A stretch of DNA of 64,000 bases. It comes from Agelaius tricolor. Its lineage: Eukaryota > Chordata > Aves > Passeriformes > Icteridae. Below the pieces are notes generated by a model. That model ran no database searches and was not told where the DNA came from. It worked only from the letters and a program-made list of their open reading frames with translations. Location: contig JALJCS010000010.1 in assembly GCA_023055355.1 (NCBI GenBank), forward strand, positions 24,753,001 through 24,817,000, given 5' to 3'. The translations under genes and the position numbers were made by a program. Of the stretch, positions 44,761 to 58,840 are shown one piece after another (position 1 is the stretch's first letter; each line of letters begins with the position of its first letter).

Positions 44761-47700
44761 TGCTGAGACTGTCCCTTCCTTCACCATTTAGCAGAATTAT
44801 ATGACATGTCTTTTATCTCCTCTCACAGTTTAGCCTGCCATTCCCCTTTCCTGGCCCCCAAGCCTCCCGCTTTGCTCTGAACTCCCTGGAGGTTTACAGG
44901 ATAAGTTGCTTATTTGCAATGTAAAGTGTCTCTCAGAACCACAGCCCCGTGCAAACAAACCCAAGAGAGGCAAATTTATCCCTACTTGTGCAACAAATCC
45001 AGCCCCATCTTTTCCTGGCAGCAGTTCCCTAAGCACACACAGCAGAGAACTTGCTAAGGGAAGAAATATGTCCCTTATTGCCATTACACAATGCAGGACT
45101 TCTCTGGGGAGATGCAGAGGATGGAGAATGAAAGGATTGATTCCACAGAGACCCTGAGCTCTTTCCTTTCTCATTGAAACTGATGGTGATGGCTTACCAC
45201 CCAGATCAGCACCCTGTAGATTCTGACTGTCAATAGGCAGGATACCATTAATGACTTCTTGTTGCTATGGTGATATTGATGGATACTCTGTGGTGTTGGT
45301 GGGAATCCTGTGGAAGCTAGCAAAAAATAAAAAAAAGTGGGTCAACAAAAATGTGAGTTTGCCTACAAATGGGCAGTTATGTGACATAATTGATGAATTC
45401 AGTGGCACTTCACACCTCTTGCCTCCTCCTGCCTCCTACAAGAACAGCACGGTGTTCCCCAGAGTCAGTGCAAACACTCCTGCTCGCAGCAGGGCTCTGG
45501 TGCAGAGGTGCAGTGCTGCAAGTGGATTTCATTACTCGGCATTACTTTTGCAGCTTCACCCTGGCAATTCATTTCACATACAGAATAAAAATCTTGGCTC
45601 CAGTGAAATCACTTGGACCTGTGCCAGTGGGCACAGAGCCAGGATTTCCCCCAGCTCTCAGGATTCCTTATCACAAGTGACAATTTCATTCAGCTGCCTG
45701 GATAGCCACTGGGAACCCCCTGCCTCTCCAGAGCTGTTTCAAGTGTGGAAAAGCCACTGTTGCAGTTTTTTGCTCTATTTCGCTGAGGCTCAGTACTGTG
45801 GTCTCTATGAAGGTGGTGTCATGGGCTCTCTCTTGGTTTCCTGCTTTGCAATGTGCAGTTTAGAGCAACCTTTCACCTTTCATCCCAACCGAGTGACCAC
45901 TGAAAATGACAGGCTGGGCTCCAGTCACAATTGGGTCTTTGCACAAGTGTTCTTGGGATTTGGGGCACAGGAGCCATCTTCCTAAAATAACACTTCTCTC
46001 TGGGAAAATCATTCCTAACTCATGTTGGTGGCACATTAATGAAGAAGTGATAAAGCTCCAGTGGAACTCCTTATTTCTCTACAGATGCTATTTATCTATG
46101 CCCAACAAGGAGTGCACGAACTGCAAGATGCCTTGTTTTGATGGAGATTTTAGTATGATTAGCAAATTTTAGACTATGCTTTTTGTCTAGCAAAGACTCT
46201 CATCTTTTCTGCTTTATGTCTAGGAGTACATACAAATTTACTAAAGAACCTTTTATTCCTAACAGTAGTACCACTCCAGGTATCACGCCATCACCTGATC
46301 ACTCTTAATCCAGAAAGTTTTTATTCATTTGGATCTGTTATTACAGAAGAATTATATCCACAGGGGAGCATTATCTATAGCAATACCATTACATGGATAG
46401 TTTTGCCAGTACTGCCCCAGGGCAGATCAGATTCAATGGATGTGTCAGTGTGTTCAGATCCTTTGCCTCCGTATGAACTCAGGAACTGGAATCAAAATTA
46501 CCCTGCCCCTCTCCTTTGCATCTTTTGATATCCCTAGTTCTAATGGCCTACTGAGTCTGAAAGCACTTTACATCAGGAACGGATCCCAAGAGGAAAATTC
46601 AGTTTCTTTCTCTAAATTACATGTAGCTGTTCATCAAATTTCCCAGGCAAGGTTCCTAAGCACACGGAGGCTGGACCAGCACTGACAGAGTGTCTCTCTT
46701 GTATAGCAACCCTTTGATCAGACTGACAGCATCATTTATTTACTTTTGTTTCATATTCTTCAATGCTCCAGTAAGTTATTTTTCCCAGTTGATTATCAAA
46801 GGCAAAAGCTGCCCTTTCAAGTTGGATTTGCACCTCTTCCCTTCCCCTCCATTTCAATTAGCTATGGAAATTACTTGGATTTTCTATCTCCTCTTGCCTG
46901 CCTGTCTATACAAGAGGCTTTAGGAACACTGATGGCTGGAGAAAACTCCAGCTGATGTGTTCCCTGTAGGAAATGTTGTGACTTGCAATTAGCACATCTA
47001 AGTGCTCTGTTTGACCTACTGCTGGCAGGGTGGAGAGCACAGACCCAGCTGCAGTGTCCTGCCTTTTCCCCAGCTAAGGGCAAGGGGATGGAGGGCTGTG
47101 AGTGCTGTGGATGGAAGAAAGGAGGTATCACCACAAACCAGTAGGGACAGGCAAGGACAGGAACTGGTTTACTACACTGGAAGACAGAAGGTGATAGGAA
47201 TGTAAAAGCTTCTTGAAATGGGATCTCTGCCTGTGGGGAGCTGCTGTTCTGCTGCGTTTGCAGCTATTACTTTCCTGAAAACAGTTCTGTGACTGCAGAG
47301 AAACAAGAGCAGTGAACTGCCCAGAGCAGCTTAGGGCTGAGCAGAAATGGCATTTGGACTGGCTGGAGCTCTGGGTTCTTCCACCTGGAGGTACATGGAT
47401 AAATGGCTTCAGGCACAAATCCTAGCATGCTGCGAGGAGCACACATTCCACAGGGCAGCTTTCCAAGTGTCATTTGCCCTAAACAGCTGGTCACCAAAGG
47501 TTTCTGAGATCACAATATCAAGACTTAAAAACACATCAGATATGTTCAGGATAGGAGAATCACTCTAGGCTGTATTTGACACCAGCTGGGCATTAACACC
47601 CAGGTGACCCCACAGGAACAGCATTTGGAGAGATCAGACTGGAGGCAGTACAGATCTGTGGGATTTCTCACCACACACATCTCCCCTAGACACATCATGT

Positions 47701-50700
47701 CATGGTTTACTAGAGATGTTTTAAAGTCATCATTAAGAAACAAATTCTAAGACTGATTAATACCAACACATGTACTCTTGGGATGTTCCTAACCACATCT
47801 ATATATTCTAACTTACCAACATTGCCATGGGACTCTTCCTTTTTGGTTTTCACCTTTTAGTGAAAGGTGATGGAAGAAGAGGCCAGACATGCCCCTTGTT
47901 TAAAGCCAGCTGTAAGAAAATGTTTTCATCTGCTCAGATGTACTAGACACTTTGTGCAAGCTGCATCTTCACACAGTGCAGTCCATAGTGCAGGTTTGCA
48001 AATGTAACATGGTGAAGAAAAGAATAAATGCAGCAATTTTGCAGCTCTTTCTAAGAGAGTGAGGGAGAAGGATAGTGAATCAGATTCTTTTTCCATGTGC
48101 TGCTGGTGTTAAATATTTCTACATCATATAGACTGCATGACATTAAGTGTGATGAAGACCCACCCTGGAACCAGAATCACAAGACTTCATGTCACTTCTT
48201 ATGCCAGTAACTTGCTGCAGGGTCTAAAGCTGGCAGTTCCCAATCAGCTCTGGGTTCTTACAGCCTAAGTTTGGTATCATTACTTCCATGCTATTTTGCA
48301 AAATATTCCAAGAGCCTAATGAAGGTCACTACATTCTTGTTAACCTTTATTTTTTTCACAACTGGGAAAAAATAATACATAGATGATAGTAGCTGATGAG
48401 AGTTCTTGCGTGCACATTAATTTTACCAAAGTAGTGCTAAAAACTAAACCAAGAGCATCAAGGCAGAGTTGCAGGCAACCAGCCAGGTTTTTTTAAATAA
48501 TACAGCAGCCAGTGTTTGCAGCCTTTGTGGTTGTCACAAAGTACACACACTTACCCAAAGCTGCATGGCAAGGAGGCAAAACCACACTACTGATACAACC
48601 TCACAATACCAATCAAAAGAAAGGAAACACTGTCCATGCAGACATCTAATCCCTCATGGAAAACAGGCAGGAATCCCTTGTAAACACCTTTTTAAGGAGT
48701 ACTCTGAGAAGATACAGTGGAGATACTGCAGCCAACATTGTGGTAAGAGTCTCATGCAACACAGCATCTCAGAAAAGAATTTAATCTCAACCTCATAAGT
48801 ACTGTCCATCAACAATTCCTGCATGTATCTATAACACCTCAGAAAGTTTAATTACCACTTAAGAAATGGAAGACTAAATGAGCCATGTGACATTTCCCAC
48901 CCCAGACCCTGTAGGTCAGCATTATTTAAGACAACTGGGAGCTTGAAAAGCTAAACATTAGGGTTGGCAGATGAACAGATGGATGGATTGCTGCCAACAT
49001 AATCCATCTTCCCACTTGCCTCCATAGGACTGGGTGACATTCAAAGCTAACTACTTCCCTATGCAAAGAGAAATGCATGTGGTGCAATGAGTAGGCTTTA
49101 AAAAGGACATATCAGCTGGCAGGACCAGTGGCAAAATGCTTTGTGGCTGCTGTTTAATGTGCAGGTGAGGCTGTAAAAAAGAGGCATCAGGCTGTGACAG
49201 AAGAGGGGACTGTAGAGACCAGAGTGGATTAGCTGTAAGACAACATCTGAGCAAGCTCCTAAAATCTGTCAGGATGCTGTCATTTTTTCTTTGTGCATAA
49301 GAGGTCTAAATCTAATTAACCTTTTAATCAGAGCAGATAAAATTGTGGTATTATCATCAAAGGGGATGCCTTATCTACAGCTTCATGAAAATTTCCATCT
49401 CTGCTCAACTTGGAATTTTTTTTTTTGCTTGAGGCTCTATGAGTAAATTCCCCAAACACTGAAAAATAAAAAAGAGTAAAGTAGGAGATGGTTTAACACA
49501 GCCAGTTACTATGCAGATACCAGCTCATCTGATGCCAGATGGGTCTCAGTTCAGAACTTTCAGATCCAGCTCAAATACCTGTTCCTGAGCACAGGGGAAG
49601 TTCCTGCTCCCTGGCTGGGGCAGGCACAACAGGAGCAGTGACACACTCTCTGACCGGGGACACCGAAGCCCACAAACTCCCACACACCCAGGACGTTCTG
49701 GTTTTCTGCAAAGATTCAAACAAAAGTAAAACAATCTCCTACATCTACTAGCTATAGCAGGCTGCTCTGGCAGCTACTAAACTACAACATAACTTTTCTA
49801 AATTGATGCAAATAACTCTGACATTTACCTTTGTACCTACAGGACCCCAAAGATTAAAGGTTGCTGTCTCTGACTAGCCTATAGTATAACCCAGATCAGA
49901 CTGTATGTTGTGGGATTTTTCTTACAATGGCTGAAGTCTTCAAGATTTTCTACATCTGCTGCCAAACATCAGTACTGTTAACAAAGTCAGCCAGCACAAG
50001 CAGGTGCAGAAAAAAACCCCAATCAAGATCTGAACCTGGGACTCCAGATAATGAAGCTTCCTGAGTAACATACTGGTGCATCTGCTTCACTGAACTTGCC
50101 TGTGTAATCTGAACCAAAAACCTCACTCATTTCCATTTACTACTGCCCATATGTCACCTCTAAATATACTTGCATACTAGCATTTATGCAATGTTCAGTA
50201 CAAAATCCATATGGCCCCTTTCAGCAAGCAGCAACAAGGATACTTGCAAATGGAGTCTGGAGATGGAGCTTCTAAAGATTTCTTTCTAAGCACCATACAA
50301 CATTTGCTGTAGATAGACAGAGGTGGAAGAGTTGTTACAAACTGCTCCAGATGGACCACGTTCTCTTTCTTGCATGAAGCTAAAATGGATTTATTTTCTA
50401 TGAAATGTCTCCTAGTGATCCCTCTGGAACAGATTTTGGGTATCAGGGCAGATCCAAGCTTAGGCTGAGGAGTGTTGTACAGCTGCCACTAATGACTTTG
50501 ACCAGTCTCATCTGGCACCTTCACCCTTGCTCCTGCCCCCACTGGCCTGGGAGCTGCATTTAAGCCCTTGCCCTGGCCCTTACTTGGCTTGCACTTGCTC
50601 TGACCTGCTTAGCTTTACTTCTTTGGTGACATCAGAGCTGTGTTGGAACTACAGGTTTCTCTGAGGCCTTTTGGATGAAAAAGATCCAATCATGGGACCC

Positions 50701-52628
50701 ACTCTACCTTTCCTGTTTAGGTGCAGTGGGACTGTGCCCCTTTTCCAAGGTTCCTATCTCAACCTGCTCTGTTGTCTGGCTTCCACCTCACCTTCCTTCC
50801 TGGAAGGAAGATGTCCATCCTTACTTGCTTCCTGACAAGGAGTTTTCCAAGTCCTTGAAATTGGTGAGTATAATCCACAGTTAAATAGAAGAAACAAATG
50901 TTCCCATGGAATGAGTGAGCAGAAAATCAAGAGTTTTTGAAGCTCCCCTGCAGCGACCACTGCTGGGTGACCTTCCAGGATGTAGGAGCAAAGCAATTCA
51001 AGCCTGTCCCACTTGGCTTTCTGACTGTCAAAGAGAGCCTCTGAATGTTAACAACTTGCTGCAACAGATAAAGGGTAAATATAGGTTGGCTGTCACTGCC
51101 TGAATTGCAGGAATAAAATGTGGCAGCCAATGAATTTCTTCTACTTAAACCATCAAGACTCTAAGACCATTGAAATTTCCCATGCACTGAAAGAAAAAGG
51201 TTTCATGTCTCTAAGAGACTGCAGTCAGAGCAGTAAGTCAGGGGCCTTGTGCTGCTGTTGCTCTTAGTCTTTTAGATGATAGGTTCTTAACTCCACAAAT
51301 TGTTGTATCCCTTATGGACACATGCTGTGTTAGACTTAATCTTGACAGATAGCAAGGAATTGATCACAGAAATAAAACATAACTGGTTGCTTAGTTACCA
51401 ATGATCACTACACAGTTACATTTGCTGTGTGCAAACAGAGCCCTGTGCAAACCAATTACCCCTCATTACAACTCTAAAATGTCAGCTTCAGAGAGCTGAG
51501 AACAACTGAGCCAGGTAATGAAGGGAAATTTTAGTAGAAAAATACAAATGATAATTGGGAACTTTTACCCCCCCCTAAATGTTCAAATAGGCACAATCCT
51601 GTGGCTGAGGAAAGTAAATATATTGGTTTGAAAAAAATAGGATTCTTGTTTATTGGAAAAGTGAAAACTAGAATATTATGTGTGTAAACACTGGGAAAGT
51701 AGAAAGTAATAAATAAAAATGACCATCTAAGAATTGCACAAAACTGACTGGGGGAAGAAGACATAGGGAGAATTAAAGAGCTTCAGGATTAATGATGGTA
51801 TAAAAGAGCTGAAATACTTTGGGTCCAAAAACCAGCATGGTGTAACTCCATAAATGAAGTGAGGGGTGTGGTGATTAGGGGTAATGGCTTAGGCATAGGA
51901 AACAGCCCTATGTCTTTGTGAGGCAGACTTGAAGAGGCAGCAGATGCAATGGTTGCAGGATCTGCAAACATCCTTCCCACTTCTTAAAACACAGATATAT
52001 GACTATTGCTATTTAATACACTGCAAGGAACCACCCTCATACTTCTCACAATTAGATGCTATTCTTCTATGGTTCATCCCCAAAGACCAAATCAATAAAT
52101 CTCTCATAACTGTGACCTTCCATTAGCAAGGTCTGTCTTTCATCCATCAATCAAACAGAGCTTTGGTGCCAGCTCTGTGGATAAACTGCTTTGCTTGGAT
52201 GCCTCATCAGAAGCACATTCATGAGAGGATGCACCACAGAGATGCTGCAGGTTAGATACTCATGGACTAATCCATGCACTGAATTTATCACCAGGACTGT
52301 AAACAATACATTCTTAGCATTGCTTGTGTCCAGCCTCTCGCCTCCTCAGCAGTTCATCTTCCCCCTCCTAAAATACATGATAATAAAAGCACCTATGGAG
52401 ATTTCTGCCTTCCTTGCATGTGCTGTAAAGTGCAGCTATCTGACTGTGTCCTCATGACAATTTAAGTTCTCTGAATACAGAGCTGGATGCAGCCATAGTA
52501 GAAATGGGTTTAGTCTGAATGCTCTGATCCTCTCCAGTAAAACCTGCATGTCTTGTGTACAGGAGGGACCATAAGTGCTAAATCCTCTACAGGATCTGGG
52601 CTGGAGAAATACCCTATCTTGGGTAACC

Positions 52629-52660
52629 TGCATTTTACAGAGGAGAAGAAATAGACCCAT
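52629..52660 (+). repeat. Short MIR-core-like fragment (candidate)
   Basis: GCATTTTACAGAGGAGAAGAAAT resembles the MIR segment CATTTTACAGATGAGGAAACTGAG. Only about 25 bases align by eye, so this could be coincidence. Confidence 0.2.
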
Positions 52661-54184
52661 TTCTTCCTTTCTTACCTCTTTATGCAGTGCAACACAATGT
52701 AATAAAAATAAATTCTACAGGGAATGAAGAGCACCTTTTTGCCTTTGACTCCATTATGAAATTGGTTCCTATGTGGCCAGAAGAGAAGCAAAAAACAAAA
52801 TGAGCAATATTGAAGTTGATAGTGAATAGAGAGAAGTGTGTTCCTGTCTATTCAAGAGATGTACAGAAAGTGCTACAAGCACTTCAGTGTCAGGAAGCAT
52901 TTTCTGTTGTTGAGTTTGAGCAGGAGTTCAAGGAAAGACACTTTACAACAGCCACCAGCTCAGCTCAGTGTTGGCTGTGGAACTGTTGCTCTGTGAAGAA
53001 GTTTATCAGCAGCCTGGATGGGATGTCTGCAGTGTAGGAGAGGTGCTGCTTGTGTTTACATTAATAGTTGTGTGGGGCAATGTGTGCATGTGTTACATTG
53101 ATGGCTGATCCACAGAGGTGCTTCCTAAATGGGATTGGTTCATAAACATCACAGTGTGCCTTTCCTCTGTAGAAACATTAGAGATGTAGGAACAATGCCA
53201 TGAGAGTGAGTCCATGTGAAAGATGGGAAGTGCCCCTCAGCTGCTGTGGTGTCCAGGCCATCTGCCTGAAGGGTGACACTGCTCTGGGGGTCAGCATGTA
53301 GCAGCTGAGTCTGTTTCTGTAGAAGCAAAGCCACCTTCCCTGTGGAAAGACAGAGCTTTGTGATCTCCTGAGATATGGGGAGTTCTGTTGTCTCTTCTGC
53401 TCCCTGTAGATCTGCCCCAAGTTAGCACTGTCTGCTGCTAATCCCTTGGTTATTACCAAGGCCCTCAGGTATGTAAACGTGGACCAAATGAAAAAGGCCT
53501 CGAGAAATAATGGGCTTACCTCATCACATCCCAGCTGGCAGCACTGCTGAGGACACGGTGGAAAACTTGATTTATTAAAATTGATGAAGGAACTGGCTAG
53601 TCCTGAATAATTCATTACATATCAGCTGCTGCTGAGGTAATAGGAGCTCAGGAGATCAGCAAGATCCTCTTTAGAACTGCACAGTGCCTAAAATCTTTAA
53701 ATAAGATGAAGTCAAAGATTGGTTAGTTAAAGATTGAAGGGCTTTCTCCATGTGAAGTGAGAGGCCCTGGCTCCTGGTGCTGAGGTCATCCAGCTGCGAA
53801 AATCACCCACGTCTCTCAAATGGAAGCCAGCCTGATAATGTCACTGATATTTGCCAGGGCATGAAACATTCTGCCTCAGCCATCAACTTCTGCAGAATAT
53901 AATAGCTCCATTTTTCCCAATTCTTACTGGAATCAGGTTTAGTTTTCAATATTCACCACAAGCTAGGGATGTCTGAGGGTGTTGTGAGCATTATGCTTGA
54001 AAATAAATCAGCCTGGTACACTAAGAAGTAAGCACTACTATTTGAGTTCTCAGCTCTTGAGGTGCAATCTCTGCTGCTGTTCAGGGCTTTTCTCAGCACC
54101 AGCAGAATCAAATTACCCATAGCCTGGGCAGTGGCTGGACTGGGTTTTGGAAGCATGTCAGAAGCCCTGGAACAGAATCCTGCT

Positions 54185-54270
54185 AACTTAATCTGGTCCC
54201 ACTTAACAAACCAAGAGCTCCTTTTAACTCCACTGATGTCAATGGTAAAACCTTTGATGAACATGTAAAG
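54185..54270 (+). repeat. Ancient repeat fragment with the CCACTGATGTCAATGG unit
   Basis: The segment has TTTTAACTCCACTGATGTCAATGGTAAAACC, close to the inverted unit AACTCCATTGACTTCAATGG that characterises old interspersed repeats in sauropsid genomes. It is probably related to the fragments at 28441 and 44722. Confidence 0.35.
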
Positions 54271-57200
54271 CAGCAGCAAAATAAGGCACTGTAATAAGAT
54301 GGCTGGTATGCATCTTCCTGTATGTCCTCCTGCAGAGGTCAGAGGAATTGTAGTCAATAAACAAAGAGGAAAAACCAATTGATGTAATGGACATATTCCT
54401 GCTTCCCTTCCATACAGCTGCTGGTACGGGCTCTCCACTATCCACAGTTACGGACCCTCCCTGAAGCCCATCACTTTCTCTCTTTGCAGCTGGTGATGAT
54501 GGAAACTGCCCTCACAGCCAGTACTATTGTCAGCTCCAGCTCTGGCTTGCATTGCCTTCCTTTGTCCCCAACCAGGCACTTAGGAATTTGTGAGGTGCTG
54601 ATGGTACAGCACCTCTAGATCCTTAAGACAGCTGAACACAAGACAGCCTTTGACTTAAGATCCTAATGAATACAGAGATTGTGATGCCTTGTTGATTTCC
54701 TCATGCCAGATTTTACTTCCAGATGCCATTCCTGCTTCAGCCAGAGCAGATGATTCTAGCCAGTGTCTGAAGTATGTTGGTAAAGGTACTCTGATGTACC
54801 ACTGGCATCATAAGGCATTTGACACAGCACCAGAAGACTGTCATTTTCCTCTCCTCTCCAAAAATACTGCTGCATTAATCACTTGTGAAAGTGTTTTAAA
54901 AATTAAAGCCAACTCACCCTTGCCTTGAAATGCAGGCAGCACTTTCTCTTCCTGCTGTTAACAGCCTTTCTGCAGGAGGTCACACAACGCTGATTTACAC
55001 TCCTGAGCTTTTTGTGGACATAGGTTAAGATCATTTGGAGAAGCCACAAACTGAAGTTGTGACTTCTCACCCTGAAGTGTGTGAATGAAGCAAATACTGT
55101 AACTCTCACAGCTGCGGAGTGGGAGATGCTGAGAACAAACTGTAACTTGGTAACACATGAGACTGGTATCTGCTCCCCCATCTCCTGAGACAAGACACTC
55201 CAACTCCTGTGTTTCAGCTCCATTACCTGTAAGAGGCCAAAATAAAACCACCTTCCAGAATCTGCAAGAACTCTCCTGGCAGTCTCTGAGAACCAAGGAA
55301 GGTCAGGCAAGGTTTCCTAAAACTGAAGTGTAATCACTGGAAATTAACTTAATTCTGAGACCTGTGCTCAGCTGTAAGAGCTCCAAGCCACTGTCTGAGC
55401 ACAAGCTGGCATGGCCCAGGGACATATGCCCTGAGAGACACTGTGCCTTCCCCTCTGACGTGGCAAGGACAGAACTATGGTTTCAGAAGAACAGCCCATG
55501 ACCCACACATGCCTCTCTTTACCCACCACCAGCATAACTCTGTGTGCAGTTCTGTCTTTGCAGCTGCTTTTGATCTTTCAACACTGCTTTCTTCTTATTT
55601 TCCTTCTTTCTTGCCTTTTTTTTTTCTTTTTTAAGAGCCATCTGTTCTCTCCTGGAAAGGGCACCTGACTAGGCACAATTCCCTTGGGAGCTGGTTTAGG
55701 AGGCACAGTGCCCTCTGACCTGCCAGACAACAGCAGTTGCTATGTGGTTTCCTTTGCTTTATTCCTGCAGGAGACCAGCTGGTATTTATAGCATTTTCTC
55801 TAAGCAAGGCATCATCCCTGAGGTACACTCAGGTGAGAGTACTTTGGGGAGTTCCCACTGGGAGGTAAGAGTAAAGGACTTTATTATTAAAAAAACCCAA
55901 ACCAACAAAAAAAACCCCACAAAATCACAAGTCCTGGAGGAAATGCCATTTCCTTTCAAGTGATTCTGTGAGGTAGGGACTGCAAGAGAAGTAGGGAAGC
56001 AAGAGTTTTACCAGCTCCAACACAATCCCTTTTTTTTCAGAAAGATAGTAAAAGCCATTTCAATGCAAACCCTTCTGGGGAAGGGTGGAAGCTGAAGCCT
56101 GTTCAAATATACACCTGATTTTAGCTGGATTAGAGTTCATTTCCCAGCCTAAACAGTGGAAAAAAGAGAAGGGCACAAAGCAACCTACTTCTTACTCCAG
56201 ACAGAAAGGAAGGCAAATGGTATAAATCAAGAGCAGGAAAACTTAATACGTTTTTCTTAAAGTTTGTTTGTTGTTTTGGTTTTTTTTTAACCTAAGAGAT
56301 ATAAAATAGATTAAATTGAGTCGGCTAGAAATCTGGGGACACCGGAGTGGCTGGGTTCACAAAAGAGTTTGTAAGTTGCCGGAAGAGACACATTTGTTTC
56401 TCTGGGGTACAAGCGAGGGAGTAAAAGGGCCTGTCTTCCAGTTCTGTCCTTGGTGCTGCTGTGCTGAAGGTACACTCAGTGCCACTGATGGCCCAGCTAA
56501 GTGAGAAACCTGGCTTTGTCTATACAGCAAAAAGAAAAAGAAATGTTAAATGCTTTTCTATTTTCTCTAAGGATATGGTGGAACTAAGCCAAAAACCTGT
56601 ATTTGTACTGCTCTGCCTAAGGCAGCATAAGAACCTTCTCTGGTGAATCACTAGGCCCCAAAGCTTTTACTCCTCTAAATGAATGCCAAGCATCCTGGGG
56701 AAGTGCTGCCAGGTACAAGGACATAGTGACACTGCTGGGCTAATGCGTGATGGGTGTCCATGGCTGAGGGTCTGCAGGATTCAGCCGCAAACTCCCTAGG
56801 ATGATGAGGTTTGGGATCTAATCCTCTGTATCTGACTTTTCACCGTGCCCCAATTCACCTCAGTTTTTCTGCTTAATGCTATTTTCTGATCTTCTATAAT
56901 GCATTTTCCAAATATTTTGCCCAGTATCTTCCATGAAGCTGATGAGAGACATTCCTCACTGTTCAGGGGCCCACATATGCAGGATGTTGGCAGGTGGACG
57001 AACAGGGTATCTTTGGAGATCAAGGAAAACAGAAGATTGCTGCCACCATGCTTCTATGGACAAAGTACACACAGAAAAGTTTGGAAATGCATCTTCTGCA
57101 AGATGGAGATAAAGGGTACAAGGGCAAACTCACTGAGAGAAATTTGAGGCTTCCTCTGCAGCTTCAACAGCCATATTGACATGCACGAGGTTAAGACCAG

Positions 57201-58730
57201 ACTCAACAATTTGATTTAATTGCCTGGCTGCTTTAACTGGATATAGGCTTCTAAGTCCTGGAGTCAGCTGTGCGACACAACCAACTGATATTTACGTCTA
57301 CGCTGTCAGATCTTGCGCAGGGCTGCAGGGTCAGTGCACATCTTCCTGTGCATTAGAGCTGTCCACAGAACTGGTGGATTATTTTGCAAGAGAAGCAAGT
57401 AACATTTCACATCCGAAGGGACTGTTCAGACTTTAATTTCAGGCAAAGCTACTCTGGCCTAGGTTCAGTTTCTGCTCCAAGGAATGGCTCCAAGGCACTG
57501 ATAACCATCACCAGCAACCAGACAATAATCACTGACCTGTTGGGCTACTCACTGGCAGTGCAATGACTGCATGTGGACACCCAGTGGCCTCTGACTGGTG
57601 ATGTGACACTCAGGCAATGCAGTCAGTGTCCCTCTGGACTCGCTGAGGGGCACAGAGGTCTCATGCTCTAAGGACACACAGAGTTAGAATACCACAGAGT
57701 AGTGGTTTGAGCATGGCTGTGGATAAGGAAGCTTTTTAAGATGACCTTTGGAACACCAGGATTCCTGCTGCAGTCTGTGCCAATGGGCTGGCATGTGGAG
57801 GGATGTAGGACTGCTGAGTCCAACTTCTGTCTTTCTTTTTGAATCTCTCCCATCCAAGATGATGTAGGATAGGAATACCCTGGGGGACAGAAGACACCCT
57901 TACTGCTTCCAAGCACTGCAGTGCCCTGTGAGCTGACTCAATTAGGTGGAGCACCAGGTCTGCAGCCATGGCCAGAAAACCACCAGGAGCTGGGAGCAGC
58001 AGGTTGTATGGTGCAGAGATAGCAGGTGGTTCCTGGCTGGGGCTGGTCATGCACTTGCACCAGTGCACTGGCACGCCCAGCCTGGCTCCACTGAGCCAGG
58101 GGTGCCACTGAGCCTGTGGAGCAAATTCCTGATAATGAGACTGCAGATCATCTTGTAGTGATCCCTGTTACAAGCAGCAAGACACTGTCTCAGCCTCCTG
58201 ATCTCAACCTCTGTGAGGGTTTTGTATTAAGAGAATACTGACTCAATTTCTCATCTCCATTATAACTTCAGTGATGTAAGATGATGTTAAATACTCTGCA
58301 TCAAGGCGTGCTGGGTCTTTTTCCAAATAAAGTGGAGGAGGATCTGTGTGTAGGGTGTAGTCCCACACAAGCAGCTTTGATGACCACTCATCTGTCCTCA
58401 CAGTCAGTACATCAAACAGAAAGGCAGCTGGGAGACCCAGACTATTGCATACAGAGAAGCAGTACCACAGGCTAGTGCTTGCCCTCATTTGCATGGATGT
58501 AAACAACCTGCTTGGAAGCAAGCAAGGATACTTGATTTTTGCTACTGCCAGTGTGAGGAGGACACTGCATGGGGTACAGAGCTACCAGGATAAGCTACAG
58601 TGAAATCAGCCCAGCCCTCTTCAAGCCATTTACTGCAACATGAGGCAGAATGAATCAATAATATGTATCGAGCTGGGAAAGTTAATCTGCATCCAGAGCA
58701 TCATAACAAATTAAAAGGAAATAAAATCAG

Positions 58731-58840
58731 TACAATTCCACTGGCTCCCATTACTATCACAGTGGAGAGTAATTAAAATCTATGGGGCGAATTCAACACT
58801 GTAGGAACTCTCCTGAAGCCAAAGGCACTGTACAAGGGCA
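58731..58840 (+). repeat. Possible ancient repeat fragment
   Basis: Contains CTCCCATTACTATCACAGTGGAGAG followed by GGGGCGAATTCAACACTGTAGG. This resembles the motif order of old amniote repeats (CTCCATTGACTTCAATGGAG near GGGCCAAATTCA). It is heavily diverged and could be coincidental. Confidence 0.25.

Noticed and set aside
45251..45985. 244-codon open frame, plus strand
   Set aside because: No recognisable family, mixed low-complexity composition, and no promoter or poly(A) context.
50020..50060. tRNA T-arm-like words near a GAACCTGGGACTCC sequence
   Set aside because: No cloverleaf could be built around it. At most it is a fragment of an old tRNA-derived SINE.
53953..54438. 161-codon open frame, minus strand
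   Set aside because: Overlaps an ancient repeat fragment and shows no domain or splice support.
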